Origin: JBBDST01 sp040904765
GTDB taxonomy: Bacteria; Actinomycetota; Nitriliruptoria; Nitriliruptorales; Nitriliruptoraceae
Length of the DNA stretch: 19,658 bases
Direction: 5' to 3'
Assembly: GCA_040904765.1 (NCBI GenBank)
Contig: JBBDST010000052.1
Span: forward strand, 1-19,658
Below the pieces are notes generated by a model that was not told the origin of the DNA, ran no database searches, and worked only from the letters and a program-made list of their open reading frames with translations. The translations under genes were made by a program, and so were the position numbers. This document shows positions 6,755 to 13,068 of the stretch, piece by piece (the first letter of the stretch is position 1; the number at the start of each line of letters is the position of its first letter).

Positions 6755-7608
6755 TGGTGTCCCTCACTCATACCCAAGATGTCCGTTGGTGGCGTGCAGC
6801 GAAAACCAAAACGCTGGCAGAATTCGTCAGCCAATGCTTCATAGGCGCTGGCACCGCGGCTTTCCGGGTCAAACACACGAATAGGTTCGCCGTAGCTTGG
6901 AGCTTCCGCCAGTCGCACAGAGCGCGGAATTACGCTGGCAAACACCTGCTCCCCGAAGTGCTCTCTGACTTCGTCCACCACATTCTGTGCCAGATTTGTG
7001 CGTCCGTCGTACATCGTCAAAACAACCCCACCTAATTCAAGTTCAGGGTTTAAGGACTGGGTTACGCGTCCAACCGTAGTTAACAGTTGGCGTAACCCTT
7101 CAAGCGCGTAGTACTCGCACTGGATGGGCACAATCACATTGTCGGCAGCAACCAGCGCATTGACGGTAAGAAGTCCAAGTGATGGGGGACAATCGATCAA
7201 AACCACGTCATACATGCCAGCCACCGTGCGCAGGGCATCTCGTAACCGTTGCTCACGAGCACCAACACTCACCAATTCGACTTCTGCACCCGCCAAATCG
7301 ATCGATGATGGTGCAACATCAAGCTGTGCGTAGGCAGTGTTACGAATGGCTTCATTCAACGACACATCGGCAAGCAAGACGTCATACACCGCTACTTCCG
7401 TCTCACGGATGCGAATACCCAAACCCACACTTGCATTTCCCTGTGGGTCCAAGTCAACGATCAGTACTCGCACACCGCGCGCAGCCAGTGCTGCAGCAAC
7501 CGACACCGTTGTCGTAGTTTTGCCAACCCCGCCCTTCTGGTTCATCACCGCAAGGACGCGTGGGAGTTCAAAACCCGACATCGCCGAGCCACTTCTATTA
7601 AGTTTCAC
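6751..7608 (-). CDS. parA: Chromosome-partitioning ATPase ParA
   Basis: A Walker-type ATPase of 285 residues that binds the nucleoid and moves ParB-parS complexes. The deviant Walker A motif is KGGVGKTTT (25-33) with signature lysine K25. Walker A' is DLDPQGN and Walker B is VVLIDCPPSLG. The GTG start at 7608 follows AAAGGA with about 5 nt spacing. The ATG nine codons later (MSGFELP) is possible but lacks a better site. The gap from rsmG is only 26 nt, so rsmG-parA-parB form one unit, in the order seen across actinobacteria. It ends in the ATGA overlap with parB. Confidence 0.97.
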   Translation of the reverse strand: MKLNRSGSAMSGFELPRVLAVMNQKGGVGKTTTTVSVAAALAARGVRVLIVDLDPQGNASVGLGIRIRETEVAVYDVLLADVSLNEAIRNTAYAQLDVAPSSIDLAGAEVELVSVGAREQRLRDALRTVAGMYDVVLIDCPPSLGLLTVNALVAADNVIVPIQCEYYALEGLRQLLTTVGRVTQSLNPELELGGVVLTMYDGRTNLAQNVVDEVREHFGEQVFASVIPRSVRLAEAPSYGEPIRVFDPESRGASAYEALADEFCQRFGFRCTPPTDILGMSEGHQ

Positions 7609-7634
7609 ACTATTCCTTTAAATTTCATTTAATT

Positions 7635-8252
7635 TCATACTTTTTGAAGCGTTACGACTCGAGGCAGCGAACCATCCGCCGGCTCGACGCCATCCTCTGG
7701 CACCGCGTGCACGCGCAACTTAACGCGTTTCAGCGTGTCACGTGCAGCGTCAAGCTCGTCACTCCACCGTTCGCCCTTAATCGCATATAGAAACCCTCCT
7801 ACCCGTAATAAAGGGGCCGCCATCTGCGCCAAGTCGCTCAATGAAGCAACTGCCCGAGCTGTCATCGCATCCACGTGAGGAGCTTGCAATGACCGCGCCA
7901 TCACTTCAATTCGCTGCGCATGCACCACACAGTTCAGCCCTAAAGTGTCCGTCATATCTGAAAGAAACTGGGCTTTCTTGGCGACACTGTCCACCAAGTG
8001 AACTGTGATCTCAGGTCGCATGATGGCAATAACAAGACCTGGAAAGCCCCCACCACTGCCGATATCGAGTAAAGTGCCAATCCCGGGTGGTAGCCACGTG
8101 GCGAACGCAACACTTTCAGGGATATGTCGCGTATCGATTTGTTCCCGAGCTGCGCGCGAAACAAGATTGTGCGGCGAACTGCGGACCGCCAAACTCAGCG
8201 CACGTAACTGATCGTCAGGCTGCACGCACGGTCCATCCTTCTCGTGTTTCAC
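7635..8252 (-). CDS. rsmG: 16S rRNA (guanine-N7) methyltransferase RsmG
   Basis: RsmG (GidB) methylates G527 of 16S rRNA using S-adenosylmethionine. The SAM-binding glycine loop is LLDIGSGGGFPGL (61-73). NLVS (29-32) and RHIPES (42-47) match the conserved N-terminal NLT...H-x-x-DS region, and KGE near the C-terminus is typical. The N-terminal helix is roughly 14 residues shorter than in E. coli RsmG. The first possible start, GTG 8252, lies inside a parS site and has little ribosome-binding sequence; an in-frame TGA bounds the frame upstream. GTG 8225 follows AAGGATGGA and is a real alternative. A TAGGGT hexamer (8263-8258) five bases before GTG 8252 would fit a leaderless transcript. Loss of RsmG gives low-level streptomycin resistance in other bacteria. 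Confidence 0.94.
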   Translation of the reverse strand: MKHEKDGPCVQPDDQLRALSLAVRSSPHNLVSRAAREQIDTRHIPESVAFATWLPPGIGTLLDIGSGGGFPGLVIAIMRPEITVHLVDSVAKKAQFLSDMTDTLGLNCVVHAQRIEVMARSLQAPHVDAMTARAVASLSDLAQMAAPLLRVGGFLYAIKGERWSDELDAARDTLKRVKLRVHAVPEDGVEPADGSLPRVVTLQKV

Positions 8253-8260
8253 GTGAAACC
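8245..8260. other. parS: parS centromere-like site 1
   Basis: TGTTTCACGTGAAACC matches the widely conserved ParB site TGTTTCACGTGAAACA at 15 of 16 positions, with only the last base different. It covers the first possible start codon of rsmG (GTG at 8252-8250). It is 43 bp, centre to centre, from the perfect parS at 8288-8303. Both lie upstream of the parA-parB genes and about 4.7 kb from the proposed unwinding element. Confidence 0.93.
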
Positions 8261-8275
8261 CTAGCCGACGAAATA

Positions 8276-8315
8276 AAACAAGAGCCGTGTTTCACGTGAA
8301 ACACGGCTCTTGTTT
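8276..8315. terminator. parS: Perfect 40-bp palindrome: parS site 2 with intrinsic-terminator form
   Basis: The central 16 bp (8288-8303) are an exact TGTTTCACGTGAAACA parS site. The symmetry continues without a mismatch for 12 bp on each side, giving 20-bp arms. Transcribed from the minus strand, it follows the jag stop by 10 nt. It would fold into an 18-bp hairpin with loop ACGT, with an A-rich left foot (AAACAAGAGCC) and a T-rich tail (CTTGTTTTATTT), the standard form of a rho-independent terminator. It therefore probably ends the rpmH-jag transcript and also loads ParB. On the plus strand the T tail is shorter and no gene reads in. Confidence 0.9.
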
Positions 8316-8325
8316 GTCAGGAGAA

Positions 8326-9060
8326 TCAGGCCGGTTCAATTACGATTCGACGAGCAGGGTCACGCCCTTGGCTCCGGCTCTCAACACCCTCAATATCCGC
8401 CACCAGACGGTGGATCGCCTTGCGCTCGAACGCATCCATGGGTTCAAGCCGAACCGACTCGCCCGTACGCAACGTCTCGTCGACGGCCTCTTTGGCCTTT
8501 TCCTCAAGCTTTTCAAGCCGACGTGCGCGATAGCCCTCGACGTCGACGACGACACGAGACCGGCGTTGGAACTCGCGCTGCATCGCTGAACGCAAAAGTT
8601 CTTGTACTGCCTCGAGCGTCTGACCTCGGCGGCCGATCAGCACGCCATCGCCAAGTTCAACGATCTCAATCTCCGCAAAATCTTCATGGATCTTGATTTT
8701 CAGGTCGCCAGGCAGTTCCAACGCGTCCAACAGCCCTTCAAGAAAATCAGCGGCTGCGTCAGCTTCAGCATCAAGTTCGGCGGGGTCCACGGGCTCATCG
8801 ACAACTGGCGTAGCAGCAGCACGTTCTTGACGTGGAGGCGCGGCCTTTACAGCCTTTGGCTTCTCTATACGCGCTGCGGCAGGTGCCGGCGCTTTCACGT
8901 TGACGTTGATGTGCAACTCGGCCGTGCCGGGGAAATCTTTTGCCGCACCTTTAGGGAGACGCAAGTCAACTGCATCCGCGTCAATATTAAGCAGCGAAGC
9001 CAGTGCATCGCATACGGCGTCAACAAGCGTGTCGCCCTGTCCCTGTACAACGGGGGCCAT
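8326..9060 (-). CDS. jag: KhpB/Jag RNA-binding protein (KH and R3H domains)
   Basis: I place the start at ATG 9060 because AGGAG lies 7 nt upstream, just past the yidC stop (5-nt gap). A start at 9252 would sit deep inside yidC. The 244-residue product has a short N-terminal domain (about 5-56), an Ala/Pro/Lys-rich and then acidic linker (57-105), a KH domain with the RNA-gripping loop IGRRG (142-146), and an R3H domain near 207-243 with R213 and H217 in the R-x-x-x-H arrangement. Jag/KhpB proteins bind RNA, pair with KhpA and affect cell division and envelope synthesis in several bacteria. The N-terminal segment is not an obvious match to the usual Jag_N domain. The gene ends 10 nt before the palindromic terminator. 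Confidence 0.93.
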   Translation of the reverse strand: MAPVVQGQGDTLVDAVCDALASLLNIDADAVDLRLPKGAAKDFPGTAELHINVNVKAPAPAAARIEKPKAVKAAPPRQERAAATPVVDEPVDPAELDAEADAAADFLEGLLDALELPGDLKIKIHEDFAEIEIVELGDGVLIGRRGQTLEAVQELLRSAMQREFQRRSRVVVDVEGYRARRLEKLEEKAKEAVDETLRTGESVRLEPMDAFERKAIHRLVADIEGVESRSQGRDPARRIVIEPA

Positions 9061-9064
9061 TCGA

Positions 9065-10111
9065 TTACTCCTCGCCTGACGATTTGTCTGGCTGGTCGTC
9101 GCCGCGGCGTCGCCGTCGCGGGAGGTGGTCGGGGTGGGTTCTGTCATCCCCGCTGTCAGTTTGGTCGCTGCCGCCGGACGATCCGGCGTCGTCGTGCTCT
9201 CCGGATCGTTCGGAGTGAGGCGACTCATTAGTCGCTTCCAGGTCGGGTTCATCCGTTAACTCCGTTTTCTCTTGCTTTCCACTTGAGGCGCCAGGAGAGC
9301 GCCGACGTGGTTCGTCAGGTGATGAGGCGCTTTGCGCCCCAAAATCAGGTGAGGACTTCACTTCCCGCATGATCACGGCTTGTTGCGCAACCTGCCACAT
9401 GTTGGTAGTCACCCAGTACAACAAAATGCCCAGCGGGAATCTGAAAGAGATCACCGCCAAGAACACAGGCATTACGTACATTAAGATTTTTTGCTGCTGC
9501 GCCATCGGGTTTGGTTGATCGCCATTTTGGGCCGAACTGCGAGCAATCATCTGTTTCTGGGTCAAAAACAGCGTTCCGGACATCAGCAAGATTAAGAGCC
9601 AGCCCGTCCAACCCGCAGCGGACGCTAATGCTGCAAGGCCTTGGTCTCGTGCCCCTTCGGTTGCTGTGGTAATGAAGTAAAACGGTGCGCCACCCAGATC
9701 GTCAGATCGGTTGAGCGTCCAAAACAAAGCCAAAAAGATCGGTGCTTGCGCCAGGAGAGGCAAACAACTTGCTGCCGGGTTAACCCCTTCTCGCTTGTAC
9801 AACGCCATCATTTCTTCGTTCAATTTTTGGCGCTTCTTGCGATACTGCTCCGGGTCTTTCTTCATGAGATCCCGGTCAACCTTGTATTTTTTCTGAATTT
9901 CCCGCATCATCGGCTGCACGCGTTGCGTCGCACGCATCGAACGCGTTTGTTTCACCGCCAAAGGCAAAAGGGCAACCCGCACAACCACGGTGAGCGCAAT
10001 AATCGCCCAACCCCAGCTATGAACTCCAAAGACAGGAACGAAGACATCGTGGAAGAACTGAAGGATCTGTTCGAAAAAGCCTAATACTGCGTCAGAAACT
10101 GTAGAAAACAC
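9065..10111 (-). CDS. yidC: Membrane protein insertase YidC (Oxa1 family)
   Basis: Inserts and folds inner-membrane proteins, alone or with SecYEG. Of the 348 residues, about the first 250 form the Oxa1 core, with helices near 32-53, 112-134, 168-185, 208-224 and 226-246. The first helix carries the conserved hydrophilic-groove arginine R45 (VVVRVALLPL). A charged cytoplasmic hairpin rich in Lys/Arg/Glu follows at 55-108. The tail of about 95 residues is Ser/Asp/Glu-rich and then ends in a basic PRRRRRG patch, probably disordered. The GTG start (10111-10109) has AGGGGG 9 nt upstream. It lies 6 nt after yidD and 5 nt before jag, the standard yidD-yidC-jag order. Confidence 0.95.
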   Translation of the reverse strand: MFSTVSDAVLGFFEQILQFFHDVFVPVFGVHSWGWAIIALTVVVRVALLPLAVKQTRSMRATQRVQPMMREIQKKYKVDRDLMKKDPEQYRKKRQKLNEEMMALYKREGVNPAASCLPLLAQAPIFLALFWTLNRSDDLGGAPFYFITTATEGARDQGLAALASAAGWTGWLLILLMSGTLFLTQKQMIARSSAQNGDQPNPMAQQQKILMYVMPVFLAVISFRFPLGILLYWVTTNMWQVAQQAVIMREVKSSPDFGAQSASSPDEPRRRSPGASSGKQEKTELTDEPDLEATNESPHSERSGEHDDAGSSGGSDQTDSGDDRTHPDHLPRRRRRGDDQPDKSSGEE

Positions 10112-10117
10112 CTTGTA

Positions 10118-10423
10118 CTACCCCCTTGGACCTATACCGTCGTCTACCGCGGTAGCACTTGAAGTTGCGGCGTGCTGTGCCGGTGGAACGTGATCAACCC
10201 CGCCAGGATTCCACGGGTGGCAACGCAGCAAACGTCGTCCTGCGAGGTAACTGCCTCGGAAAAAACCGTGAATGCGTAACGCTTCCACAGCGTAATACGA
10301 ACACGATGGTGCAAAACGGCATCGAGGTGTACGTAATGGTGCCGAAAGTTGCCAAAGTCCGATAAGGGTTGTTAAAAGCCAGACGCCTACATTTAGGCGA
10401 ACATTCATGCGACGCTGGTGCAT
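10118..10423 (-). CDS. yidD: Membrane protein insertion efficiency factor YidD
   Basis: A small protein of about 101 residues. The family hallmark cysteines and prolines are present: PRCRFAPSCSYYAVEAL, followed by RRLLRCHPWNPGGVDHVP. YidD proteins attach to the membrane through an amphipathic helix and help YidC-dependent insertion. The start is probably ATG 10423, with GAGG 7 nt upstream inside the rnpA end. ATG 10408, which overlaps the rnpA stop as ATGA, is also plausible and would give 96 residues. The N-terminal stretch VGVWLLTTLIGLWQL looks like the membrane-associating helix. The final 20 residues are low-complexity. Confidence 0.94.
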   Translation of the reverse strand: MHQRRMNVRLNVGVWLLTTLIGLWQLSAPLRTPRCRFAPSCSYYAVEALRIHGFFRGSYLAGRRLLRCHPWNPGGVDHVPPAQHAATSSATAVDDGIGPRG

Positions 10424-10758
10424 ACCGTGACCTCACACTTGGTTGACAGGCGTTCTAACTCGCGTGCGACTTCAATCATTGGCACACGAGCGCACGGTCG
10501 GCGTGCAATCACCACTATGGACTTTCCGCCGGAGAGTTGCACAACTTCAAGTGCGGCCCGGATCACTCGCTTCGCTCGGTTCCGATGCACAGCGTTTCCG
10601 ACTTTGCGTGATGCAATCACTGCAATAGCGCAGGAATCACTGTCACTGTGCTCTTTTACGTGCAACACGATGTAGCGCCCGACGGCACGCCGCGAGCGGT
10701 TCATTGCGGTTGCGATCTCGCTCGAGCGTCGCAACCGCGTATAAGGACTCTTTGCCAT
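10405..10758 (-). CDS. rnpA: Ribonuclease P protein component
   Basis: Basic 117-residue protein that pairs with the RNase P RNA to remove tRNA 5' leaders. The diagnostic RNR motif is clear in KVGNAVHRNRAKRVIRAAL, and the N-terminal RLRRSSEI fits the family. ATG 10758 lies 4 nt after the rpmH stop, the usual rpmH-rnpA arrangement. The 3' end overlaps yidD by either 19 or 4 nt depending on the yidD start. Confidence 0.95.
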   Translation of the reverse strand: MAKSPYTRLRRSSEIATAMNRSRRAVGRYIVLHVKEHSDSDSCAIAVIASRKVGNAVHRNRAKRVIRAALEVVQLSGGKSIVVIARRPCARVPMIEVARELERLSTKCEVTVCTSVA

Positions 10759-10762
10759 GCGG

Positions 10763-10897
10763 CTACGCCGACAGCTTCGAGCGTCCTTGCCGACGGCGAC
10801 TTTTTAGAATGAGGCGTCCTGCGCGGGTTTGCATGCGCGCGCGGAAACCGTGCTTCTTGGAGCGGCGACGATTGTTTGGTTGGTACGTACGTTTCAC
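10763..10897 (-). CDS. rpmH: 50S ribosomal protein L34
   Basis: A 44-residue, highly basic ribosomal protein. The sequence begins MKRTYQPNNRRRSKKHGFRA and ends GRSKLSA, which is close to textbook L34. The GTG start at 10897-10895 has GGGAAGG 7 nt upstream. A longer in-frame extension upstream is not supported by the family. A 12-bp palindrome, CCCGAATTCGGG (10909-10920), lies immediately before the ribosome-binding site. The gene is the first of the minus-strand unit and diverges from dnaA. Confidence 0.97.
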   Translation of the reverse strand: MKRTYQPNNRRRSKKHGFRARMQTRAGRLILKSRRRQGRSKLSA

Positions 10898-11100
10898 AAG
10901 CAAGCCTTCCCGAATTCGGGCGGGAGTACGCGACGTCACATTGGACACGGCACGTTTACGGATGCGTATACAACGCTGTGCCCAACCAGTACAACGTTCG
11001 GTACAGGCGGACAGTGAAGCGTAGCGGTGCCAGAACAAAAACAGCAACTGTGATCCACCTAGGCAACGCTGTGAGCCTTCGATATATGTTTGTGAGTCCT

Positions 11101-11128
11101 TGGATACCCGTAGCGAAATTGTGTTCAA
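11101..11128 (-). promoter_or_regulatory. Candidate promoter for the rpmH operon
   Basis: On the minus strand TTGAAC (11128-11123) and TATCCA (11106-11101) are separated by 16 bp. This resembles a primary sigma-factor promoter about 200 bp upstream of rpmH. Other weaker hexamer pairs exist nearer the gene, so this is only a candidate. Confidence 0.3.
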
Positions 11129-11156
11129 TCTGAATCACAAAAACGTAAGTTAGTCG

Positions 11157-11187
11157 TTGACAAAAAGTTTTTGTGGAAAACCATAAT
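11157..11187 (+). promoter_or_regulatory. Candidate dnaA promoter P1 with internal DnaA box
   Basis: A consensus -35 TTGACA (11157-11162) and a near-consensus -10 CATAAT (11182-11187) are separated by 19 bp, a little long. The DnaA-box-like TGTGGAAAA (11172-11180) sits between the two elements, so bound DnaA would block polymerase. The start codon of dnaA lies about 180 bp downstream. Confidence 0.45.
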
Positions 11188-11280
11188 CCTAAATCAGCCC
11201 AAATATGTGGGGGTTCAGGGCCTTTATTCCAAATCATCTTGATTAAATTTCAGGATTATCCACAGGCTTTCCCACAGGTG

Positions 11281-11309
11281 TGGACAATTACGTTGATGTC
11301 ATCTCTACT
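11281..11309 (+). promoter_or_regulatory. Candidate dnaA promoter P2 overlapping a DnaA box
   Basis: TGGACA (11281-11286, one mismatch to TTGACA) and TCTACT (11304-11309) are 17 bp apart, about 60 bp before the dnaA start. The -35 element lies inside the DnaA-box-like TGTGGACAA (11279-11287). The -10 is only a fair match. Confidence 0.35.
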
Positions 11310-11368
11310 GCAGCCCCTATGGTCGCGCACCCATCAGAAATAACCGCATAAATAGTAAAGGACGGTTT

Positions 11369-12814
11369 GTGGCTGAGTCAGCAACTCGAGACCTCACCCA
11401 ACTGTGGCATGACGGCTTAATGCGGGTTCTTGGTGACGTGGCATCTCCGGTACAACGTCAATGGTTAGAGGAGACTCAACCGGTCGGATTTTCCGAGAAC
11501 ACCATAATCGTGGCTTCACCACACGCATTCGCACGTGAATGGTTGGAACGCAGCTACCGAGACATGTTGGTGAACGCTCTATCTGACGTGGCAGGACATC
11601 CAATTGCGATCATTATCACAGTCCAACCCCAAGCAACATCAAACGGTGAATCGTCTGGCCTGGCAACGGTAACCGAACTGCCCGACGCATCACGGCAGCA
11701 AACCGTGATCGAAACACCTCGTTTTTCTTCTTCCCGAGAGGATTATCAGAACGTTAATAGAGAAAAAACGCCTATTAGCGGGCAATTAAACCCAAAATAC
11801 ACGTTTGACGACTTTGTTATTGGGGCCTCCAATCGATTTGCACACGCAGCGGCGACTGCGGTTGCCGAAGCACCCGCAAAATCCTACAACCCCCTCTTTA
11901 TTTATGGTGGGGCTGGTTTAGGAAAGACGCATCTACTGCACGCCATTGGTCATTACGCGGCACATCTGTATCCACGCCTTCGTGTGCGCTACATCACGAC
12001 GGAACAATTTACTAATGAGTTCATTAACGCTATTCGCCACGACCGAATCACTCATTTTCAACAGATGTATCGCGCTGCCGACGTTCTCTTGATTGATGAC
12101 ATTCAGTTTCTTGAAGATAAGGAACGGACCCAGGAAGAGTTTTTTCATACGTTTAATGCATTACATAACGCTGAAAAACAGATTGTCATCTCAAGCGACC
12201 GTCCGCCGAAACAGATCTCTCATCTTGAAGATCGTCTGCGTTCCCGTTTCGAATGGGGCTTGATGACTGATGTTCAGCCCCCAGATCTCGAGACTCGTAT
12301 CGCCATTTTGCGCAAAAAAGCTGAAAGTGACCGCTTACATGTCGGTGTTGATGTATTGGAGTTTATAGCATCAAAAGTGCAGTCAAACATCCGTGAATTA
12401 GAAGGTGCCCTTATTCGCGTGACCGCATTTGCAAGCTTGCAACGAGCGATCGCTGATGTCTCTTTAGCTGAAACAGTTCTGAAAGACTTATTTCCTGCTG
12501 GCAGTAACCACGCGATCTCAGTGGATCTCATTATGGATGAGGTGGCGACCTACTTTGATATCACTAAAGCAGATCTGTGTTCCCCAGCTCGTAACCGACA
12601 ATTAGTTATGGCACGTCAAATAGCGATGTATCTCACTCGTGAACTAACTGAACTTTCACTACCACGAATCGGTAAAGCTTTTGGTGGACGTGACCACACG
12701 ACGGTGATGCACGCCAAATCAAAGATCGCTGAATTAATGAAAGAACGACGAACTGTTTATAACCAGGTTCATGAGTTAACAAACGTAATTAAATCGCGTA
12801 CGCGACACGCATAA
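11369..12814 (+). CDS. dnaA: Chromosomal replication initiator DnaA
   Basis: AAA+ initiator that binds DnaA boxes and opens the origin. The 481 residues show domain I (about 8-85, helicase-loading and self-association), a variable linker (90-140), and the AAA+ core beginning NPKYTFDDFVIG (141-152). Walker A is GGAGLGKTH (180-188), Walker B is LLIDDIQF with D243 and D244, and the arginine-finger region is RLRSRF. Domain IV has the DNA-binding signature GRDHTTVMHA near 440-449. The GTG start at 11369 follows AAAGGA (11357-11362) with 6 nt spacing. DnaA boxes upstream suggest autoregulation. Linker domain II is short compared with Streptomyces DnaA. Confidence 0.98.
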   Translation: MAESATRDLTQLWHDGLMRVLGDVASPVQRQWLEETQPVGFSENTIIVASPHAFAREWLERSYRDMLVNALSDVAGHPIAIIITVQPQATSNGESSGLATVTELPDASRQQTVIETPRFSSSREDYQNVNREKTPISGQLNPKYTFDDFVIGASNRFAHAAATAVAEAPAKSYNPLFIYGGAGLGKTHLLHAIGHYAAHLYPRLRVRYITTEQFTNEFINAIRHDRITHFQQMYRAADVLLIDDIQFLEDKERTQEEFFHTFNALHNAEKQIVISSDRPPKQISHLEDRLRSRFEWGLMTDVQPPDLETRIAILRKKAESDRLHVGVDVLEFIASKVQSNIRELEGALIRVTAFASLQRAIADVSLAETVLKDLFPAGSNHAISVDLIMDEVATYFDITKADLCSPARNRQLVMARQIAMYLTRELTELSLPRIGKAFGGRDHTTVMHAKSKIAELMKERRTVYNQVHELTNVIKSRTRHA

Positions 12815-13068
12815 TCCCTGCAGTAGTACTGTGGAGATGCGGAGCATAAGTGGGGGATAACTGGTGGGTAACTCCTAGTCACTGCTAGTACCCGCCAATT
12901 TCAGTGGATAATCGCTCTACAGTTACACAACTGACACACATACCGATACCCCGTTTGATCAGCAGAATCACTAGTTATCCACCGCTTCCACAGGCCCTAC
13001 TACTACTACGAAATTTATTTCTTTTAAGTATTAAATCTTCACAATGTGAACAACTGAGGAGTACCACT
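12815..13068. other. oriC: Replication origin oriC (dnaA-dnaN intergenic region)
   Basis: The 254-bp gap has several DnaA-box-like 9-mers: 12830-12838 (TGTGGAGAT), 12852-12860 (GGGGGATAA), 12863-12871 (GGTGGGTAA), 12903-12911 (AGTGGATAA, 8/9), 12975-12983 (TTATCCACC, 8/9) and 12984-12992 (GCTTCCACA). After the last pair come GGCC, four CTA triplets and a long AT-rich stretch, the layout of the bacterial basal unwinding system. Position between dnaA and dnaN is classic for actinobacteria. The boxes change orientation across the gap, the left ones reading as the reverse complement. Confidence 0.9.
12975..13043 (+). other. Origin unwinding element: DnaA boxes, DnaA-trios and AT-rich stretch
   Basis: In order: TTATCCACC (12975-12983), GCTTCCACA (12984-12992), linker GGCC (12993-12996), CTA x4 (12997-13008), then AAATTTATTTCTTTTAAGTA and more AT-rich sequence to about 13043. 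The CTA triplets read 3'-GAT-5' on the other strand, which is the DnaA-trio motif that guides DnaA onto one strand. The polarity relative to the boxes and the AT-rich region is as described for Bacillus subtilis. The dnaN ribosome-binding site follows directly. Confidence 0.85.

Larger units (their letters stand above)
10898..11368. promoter_or_regulatory. Divergent rpmH-dnaA intergenic region with DnaA boxes
   Basis: A 471-bp gene-free stretch between divergent rpmH and dnaA. DnaA-box-like 9-mers are: 11172-11180 TGTGGAAAA (8/9, minus orientation), 11256-11264 TTATCCACA (exact), 11268-11276 TTTCCCACA (7/9), and 11279-11287 TGTGGACAA (8/9, minus orientation). All lie in the half nearest dnaA. 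They could serve DnaA autoregulation, form one half of a bipartite origin as in Bacillus, or both. The half near rpmH shows no DnaA boxes and no reading frame that I believe. Confidence 0.85.

Noticed and set aside
7618..7640. Repeated AATTTCAT between rsmG and parA.
   Set aside because: Short AT-rich direct repeat in a 26-bp gap, explained by base composition and the rsmG stop region.
8602..9231. A 209-codon plus-strand open frame opposite jag and the yidC tail.
   Set aside because: Antisense to two well-supported genes; the protein is Arg/Cys-rich low-complexity with no family pattern.
10909..10920. CCCGAATTCGGG palindrome before the rpmH ribosome-binding site.
   Set aside because: As a hairpin it has only a 4-bp stem with an AATT loop and no T tail; too weak to call a regulatory element.
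12904..13068. Extended dnaN start at 12904.
   Set aside because: The extra 55 codons would cover the DnaA boxes and trios, and the GAGGAG site sits just before GTG 13069, which gives the normal clamp N-terminus.
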